Assembly: GCA_030041535.1 (NCBI GenBank)
Contig: JASHNR010000016.1
Coordinates: 1-33,716, forward strand
Reading direction: 5' to 3'
Length of the DNA: 33,716 nt
From: Nitrosopumilaceae archaeon
Lineage (GTDB): Archaea > Thermoproteota > Nitrososphaeria > Nitrososphaerales > Nitrosopumilaceae
The notes under the pieces were generated by a model. The model saw only the letters and a program-made list of their open reading frames with translations. It was not told where the DNA came from and did no database searches. Both the position numbers and the translations under genes were made by a program. Shown one piece after another: positions 31,078-33,716 of the stretch (within the stretch, counting starts at the first letter, position 1; every line of letters begins with the position of its first letter).

Positions 31078-32019
31078 ATGTTGACAAATTTTCTAGTTAC
31101 TGGCGGAACAGGATTCATAGGAAGTAATTTAGTAAAATATCTAGCTAAAAATAACTACAAAGTTACGGTTTTTGACAAGATCGATAAAGAGAAAGCTGTT
31201 CGTCTGAAATCCATAATGAATAATATATCATATGAAGCAATAGATGTGAAGGATTTCAACAAGCTAAAAGATAGCTTCAGTGACTTTGATGTAGTAGCTC
31301 ATTTTTCCGCTAGCGCAGATATAGCATTAGGTAAGAGTGATACCAAGGTTGATTTTGAAGAGGGCATAGTTACAACTTTTAACGTATTAGAAGCAATGAA
31401 GGAATCAAAATGCAATAAAATCATCTTCCCCTCAAGCTCCACAATCTACGGAAATTTTACAAAAATTCCTACTCCTGAGGATGCGGGATTACTCTTTCCC
31501 ACGTCGCTTTATGGTGCCGCAAAGCTTGCAAGTGAGGCTTTGATAAGTGCTTATTGCCACCTTTTTGAAATGAAATCTTGGATCTTCAGATTTGGAAATG
31601 TTGTAGGGGGAGACATGACGCGAGGGGTTATTATGGATTTTATTAAAAAACTAAAAACAAATCCTCGACAATTAGAGATTCTCGGAGATGGCAATCAAGA
31701 AAAGGATTTCATTTATGTGGATGATTGTGTAGAAGCAATGATGTTTGCTTTTAACAATTCAGCAGAGACAGTAAATGTTTTCAATCTTGGAACAGGAATG
31801 ACTACTTCGGTGAGAAAGATAGCAGATATGGTCTTAGAAGAGATGAAACTCTCTGACATCAAACGTACCTTTACAGGTGGAAAAAGTGGTTGGCCGGGAG
31901 ATGCCCCATTGGTTCTCTATGATATTTTAAAGATCAGAAGACTAGGATGGAAACCACATTTATCGTCTGATGAAGCAGTTAAACTAGCAATCAAAAATAC
32001 GCTCAAAAGTCAATCTTGA
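31078..32019 (+). CDS. NAD-dependent nucleotide-sugar epimerase/dehydratase
   Basis: A 313-residue extended SDR with GGTGFIGS (9-16), the serine segment SSSTIYG (119-125), and catalytic Y145 and K149 in YGAAK. Then come FRFGNVVGG, GDGNQEKDFIYVDDCVEA and FNLGTGMTTSVRKIADMV, which place it near UDP-glucose 4-epimerases and related NDP-sugar epimerases. The catalytic set is complete and the length normal. It is the last gene of the rightward run with the dehydrogenase-like and PfkB-like genes, and probably handles the same NDP-sugar, possibly an NDP-heptose. The precise reaction cannot be assigned. Its stop is 3 bases from the stop of the secreted-protein gene on the other strand. Confidence 0.87.
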   Translation: MLTNFLVTGGTGFIGSNLVKYLAKNNYKVTVFDKIDKEKAVRLKSIMNNISYEAIDVKDFNKLKDSFSDFDVVAHFSASADIALGKSDTKVDFEEGIVTTFNVLEAMKESKCNKIIFPSSSTIYGNFTKIPTPEDAGLLFPTSLYGAAKLASEALISAYCHLFEMKSWIFRFGNVVGGDMTRGVIMDFIKKLKTNPRQLEILGDGNQEKDFIYVDDCVEAMMFAFNNSAETVNVFNLGTGMTTSVRKIADMVLEEMKLSDIKRTFTGGKSGWPGDAPLVLYDILKIRRLGWKPHLSSDEAVKLAIKNTLKSQS

Positions 32020-32022
32020 CAG

Positions 32023-32499
32023 TTAACAAGAACCAATGCAAATGTCATTTGGAGAAACAATATTTCCAGTTAGTCTGATATTTCCATTTATATCAAGTGC
32101 CTGAGTGGGACTTGCAGTACCTATTCCTACATTGCCGCTGCTTGTAAGTACAATTGATTGTGATACTAGTCCGAGTCCATAAGCATGTCCATATTCATTG
32201 GTTATATACAGATTAGAATCGGCTGTTTTGAATCCAATCCCGCCTTCGCTGGTTCCAAGATCTAGCATATGGATGCTGGGACTGGATTTCGATATATCAA
32301 TAACTTCTTGGGGACTTGCAGTACCTATTCCTACGTTACCATCACTATCGATATTTAGTCTGACAGCGTTACCGTTTGTAGCATCCTGCAGCTGGTAGGG
32401 GGGAGAAAAAGGAACTACCGTAGCGGCAGCATATACTGCCGAGGTTGTTAGTCCCGCCAAGACAATAAGTGATACAACGTAGATGCTAGACTTTTTCAC
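32023..32499 (-). CDS. Secreted protein with tail-fibre-like GNVGIGTASP repeats
   Basis: A 158-residue protein with a signal peptide (lysines, hydrophobic IYVVSLIVLAGLTTSAVYA, cleavage near residue 24-26). The mature part has two copies of a beta-rich unit, NIDSDGNVGIGTASPQEVID at 49-68 and SSGNVGIGTASPTQALDING at 120-139, followed by NIRLTGNI. This GNVGIGT-x-x-P-x-x-x-L-[DN]-[IV] pattern is that of phage tail fibres and bacterial trimeric surface proteins. Two cysteines end the chain (ICIGSC). I infer an exported, surface or extracellular fibre-like protein; there is no C-terminal anchor. The start is GTG at 32499, supported by a CTTTATACTT box 26 bases upstream. Its function is unknown. Confidence 0.72.
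   Translation of the reverse strand: MKKSSIYVVSLIVLAGLTTSAVYAAATVVPFSPPYQLQDATNGNAVRLNIDSDGNVGIGTASPQEVIDISKSSPSIHMLDLGTSEGGIGFKTADSNLYITNEYGHAYGLGLVSQSIVLTSSGNVGIGTASPTQALDINGNIRLTGNIVSPNDICIGSC
32107..32334 (-). repeat. Direct DNA repeat within the secreted-protein gene
   Basis: A 24-base segment at 32107-32130 recurs identically at 32311-32334, encoding the two GIGTASP cores. The identity at DNA level, including third codon positions, points to a recent internal duplication or gene conversion. Confidence 0.7.
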
Positions 32500-32520
32500 T
32501 TGTATCGACTCGGTTTAGAA

Positions 32521-32530
32521 AAGTATAAAG
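32521..32530 (-). promoter_or_regulatory. TATA box of the secreted-protein gene
   Basis: On the minus strand this reads CTTTATACTT, centred 26 bases before the GTG start at 32499; it is the evidence for that start codon. Confidence 0.5.
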
Positions 32531-32566
32531 TTTTATCCTATTTTTAGACCTATTACAAGAATCATT

Positions 32567-32839
32567 CTATCTTGTCATGTTCTTTTGTTGAATCTTCAAA
32601 CAAGAAAGATCGAATAAATTTTTGGTCAAGTTTCCAATGGTAACAGTAGTATAGGAGCAATTCTCAGTCTGTTTGTATATGGTAATGGCTGCGTCTGTGA
32701 GGCCTTTATCGTACCCATTCTGATATGCTTTGATTAATTCTTGTTGCCGTGATTCTGTAATCTTTTCATAAATGACATACTGGGCTAAAGCAAATAGCGC
32801 AACAGATAACCAGATTATTATGATTTTTTCTTTTTTCAT
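32567..32839 (-). CDS. Small membrane-anchored protein of unknown function
   Basis: A 90-residue protein. A basic start (MKKEK) and one hydrophobic helix (about 6-24) suggest an uncleaved anchor with the rest outside the cell. The outer part has YQNGYDKGLTDAAITIYKQT, C61, TVTIGNLTKNLFDLSC with C80, and a basic tail; the two cysteines could form a disulfide. I do not recognise a named family. It lies 67 bases upstream of the secreted tail-fibre-like gene and in the same orientation, but has its own TATA-like box at 32861-32868, so the two may be independently transcribed. A shared surface role is only a guess. Confidence 0.6.
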   Translation of the reverse strand: MKKEKIIIIWLSVALFALAQYVIYEKITESRQQELIKAYQNGYDKGLTDAAITIYKQTENCSYTTVTIGNLTKNLFDLSCLKIQQKNMTR

Positions 32840-32860
32840 CTGCTAAATCACGTTTTTAGG

Positions 32861-32868
32861 CAATATTT
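32861..32868 (-). promoter_or_regulatory. TATA-like box of the small membrane protein gene
   Basis: On the minus strand this reads AAATATTG, centred 25-26 bases before ATG 32839. Confidence 0.4.
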
Positions 32869-32932
32869 CTTACTCTTTAGTCTAAATCGTAGTAGCATAA
32901 TGTATCAATTGATGTTGGTTTATGTCTGATTC

Positions 32933-33637
32933 TCAGTTAACTACTTTGCGTTGCAGATGATACTCAAGATCTTTTATGCCTTGAAATGATCCTACCTCAT
33001 AATATCTATCACGAACTACAAAAGCTGCTAGCTGATTCATCGATATTAATTTAATATTAAGATCTGTCAAGTCCAGATTCTGTTCTTCTGGGAAAAAATT
33101 CAAGACGTCTTTTTTGAATATGGACAAGCCATAATCTACATACTCAAAGTTATGCTTTGATCTTTTATTATAATCTACAACCATGTTGCCTCTCACTGAC
33201 ATATTGCTAGTTTCAAGTTTGTTCTCATTTTTGTATGCAGTCATTAAACCACGTTTACCTGACTTTAGAAATGCACCTAATGCCTTGTTATAGTCTGTTT
33301 CCAGATACGAATCTCCCCAAATTACAAAAAATTGCTCATTTAACAAATTATAGGCTTTCTTGAGAGCACCTAATGTTCCCAAAAGTTGCGAAGGATCCTC
33401 CACAGAATATTTTATGGAAACACCAAATTTTGAACCGTCACCAAGATATTCCATTATTTTATCAGAAAATGTTCCCACACATAAAATAATTTCAGAAATA
33501 TCATTTTTTTTGAACAGTTGTATCTGATGCGCTATAAATGGAATACCATTTATTGGAATGAGGCTTTTTGGAGTTTCTTTTGTTAAAGGATACAATCTGG
33601 TAGCTTTTCCTCCCGCTAAAACGACTATCTGGGTCAT
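32933..33637 (-). CDS. Sugar-1-phosphate nucleotidyltransferase, HddC-like
   Basis: A 234-residue NTP-transferase. The nucleotide loop LAGGKATRLYPLT (7-19) is followed by TPKSLIPINGIPF with the lysine that contacts the phosphates, then LGTLGALKKAY, the metal/sugar site WGDSYLETDY, YVDYGLSIFKKD and the closing RYYEVGSFQGIKDLEYHL. It is single-domain and short, with no hexapeptide repeats, unlike the rmlA product. Enzymes of this size include HddC, which makes GDP-D-glycero-D-manno-heptose, and that activity would complete the HddA/GmhA/GmhB route. Base specificity (GTP, CTP or UTP) cannot be read with confidence. The start is ATG at 33637; the window ends 79 bases upstream. Confidence 0.82.
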   Translation of the reverse strand: MTQIVVLAGGKATRLYPLTKETPKSLIPINGIPFIAHQIQLFKKNDISEIILCVGTFSDKIMEYLGDGSKFGVSIKYSVEDPSQLLGTLGALKKAYNLLNEQFFVIWGDSYLETDYNKALGAFLKSGKRGLMTAYKNENKLETSNMSVRGNMVVDYNKRSKHNFEYVDYGLSIFKKDVLNFFPEEQNLDLTDLNIKLISMNQLAAFVVRDRYYEVGSFQGIKDLEYHLQRKVVN

Positions 33638-33716
33638 TGAATTCTAATCCTAGCATTGTAGAGGTAAAACATCAATTAATCTTTTCAATATTTCCTTATT
33701 TAGTAATTAATCCCAT

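Noticed and set aside
1-33716. Search for tRNA, rRNA, CRISPR arrays, transposases and integrases
   Set aside because: No stretch showed the needed motifs. The toxin-antitoxin patch looks mobile in behaviour but carries no recombinase.

Overview
The window looks archaeal, most likely from an ammonia-oxidising or related member of the Nitrososphaerota (Thaumarchaeota). The DNA is AT-rich. Many genes have a TATA-like box centred about 23-31 bases before the start codon with no Shine-Dalgarno site, which is the pattern of leaderless archaeal transcripts. The first gene is a ferredoxin-reductase-like flavoprotein of a kind I associate with this group. I see no rRNA, tRNA, CRISPR array or transposase. 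The organism assignment is inference.

Positions 26-934 hold the flavoprotein. Positions about 1017-2810 are a toxin-antitoxin patch: an intact hicBA pair, an intact vapBC pair and at least four decayed pieces. The pieces are a duplicate of the flavoprotein gene's 3' end, a second hicB 3' part, a second hicA 5' part and a frameshifted PIN-domain gene.

Positions about 2859-17301 are a surface-glycan locus. Read leftwards from 14430 it encodes a sulfotransferase, a remnant resembling a TylF-type methyltransferase, a methyltransferase, a giant kinase-like/coiled-coil/double GT2 protein, RmlC, RmlD, a sugar C-methyltransferase, RmlB, RmlA and APS kinase. Rightwards from 14736 lie an ABC-2 permease (Wzm-like) and a TPR-ATPase fusion (Wzt-like). 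Together they suggest a polysaccharide containing dTDP-6-deoxysugars, assembled in the cytoplasm by a processive double glycosyltransferase. It would be capped or terminated in a WbdD-like way (methyltransferase + kinase + coiled coil), possibly sulfated with PAPS from APS kinase, and exported by the ABC transporter.

Positions about 17315-26835 add a YfhO-like polytopic membrane protein, a GtrA-like flippase and a polyprenyl-phosphate GT2 enzyme, which resemble a three-component extracytoplasmic glycosylation system. The same stretch holds two Gfo/Idh/MocA oxidoreductases, an aldo-keto-reductase-like barrel and a heptose-type trio (GHMP kinase, SIS isomerase, HAD phosphatase).

Positions about 26856-33637 hold an SDR, a transaldolase-family enzyme, a 45-residue small gene, a nucleotide-sugar dehydrogenase homologue without the catalytic cysteine, a PfkB/HldE-like protein without the catalytic aspartate, and an NAD-dependent epimerase. 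They end with a short secreted protein carrying tail-fibre-like repeats, a small membrane-anchored protein and a sugar-1-phosphate nucleotidyltransferase. Transaldolase could supply sedoheptulose 7-phosphate, and the SIS, GHMP, HAD and nucleotidyltransferase proteins could turn it into an NDP-heptose. Several active-site motifs in this block are atypical, so the real sugar may be different.
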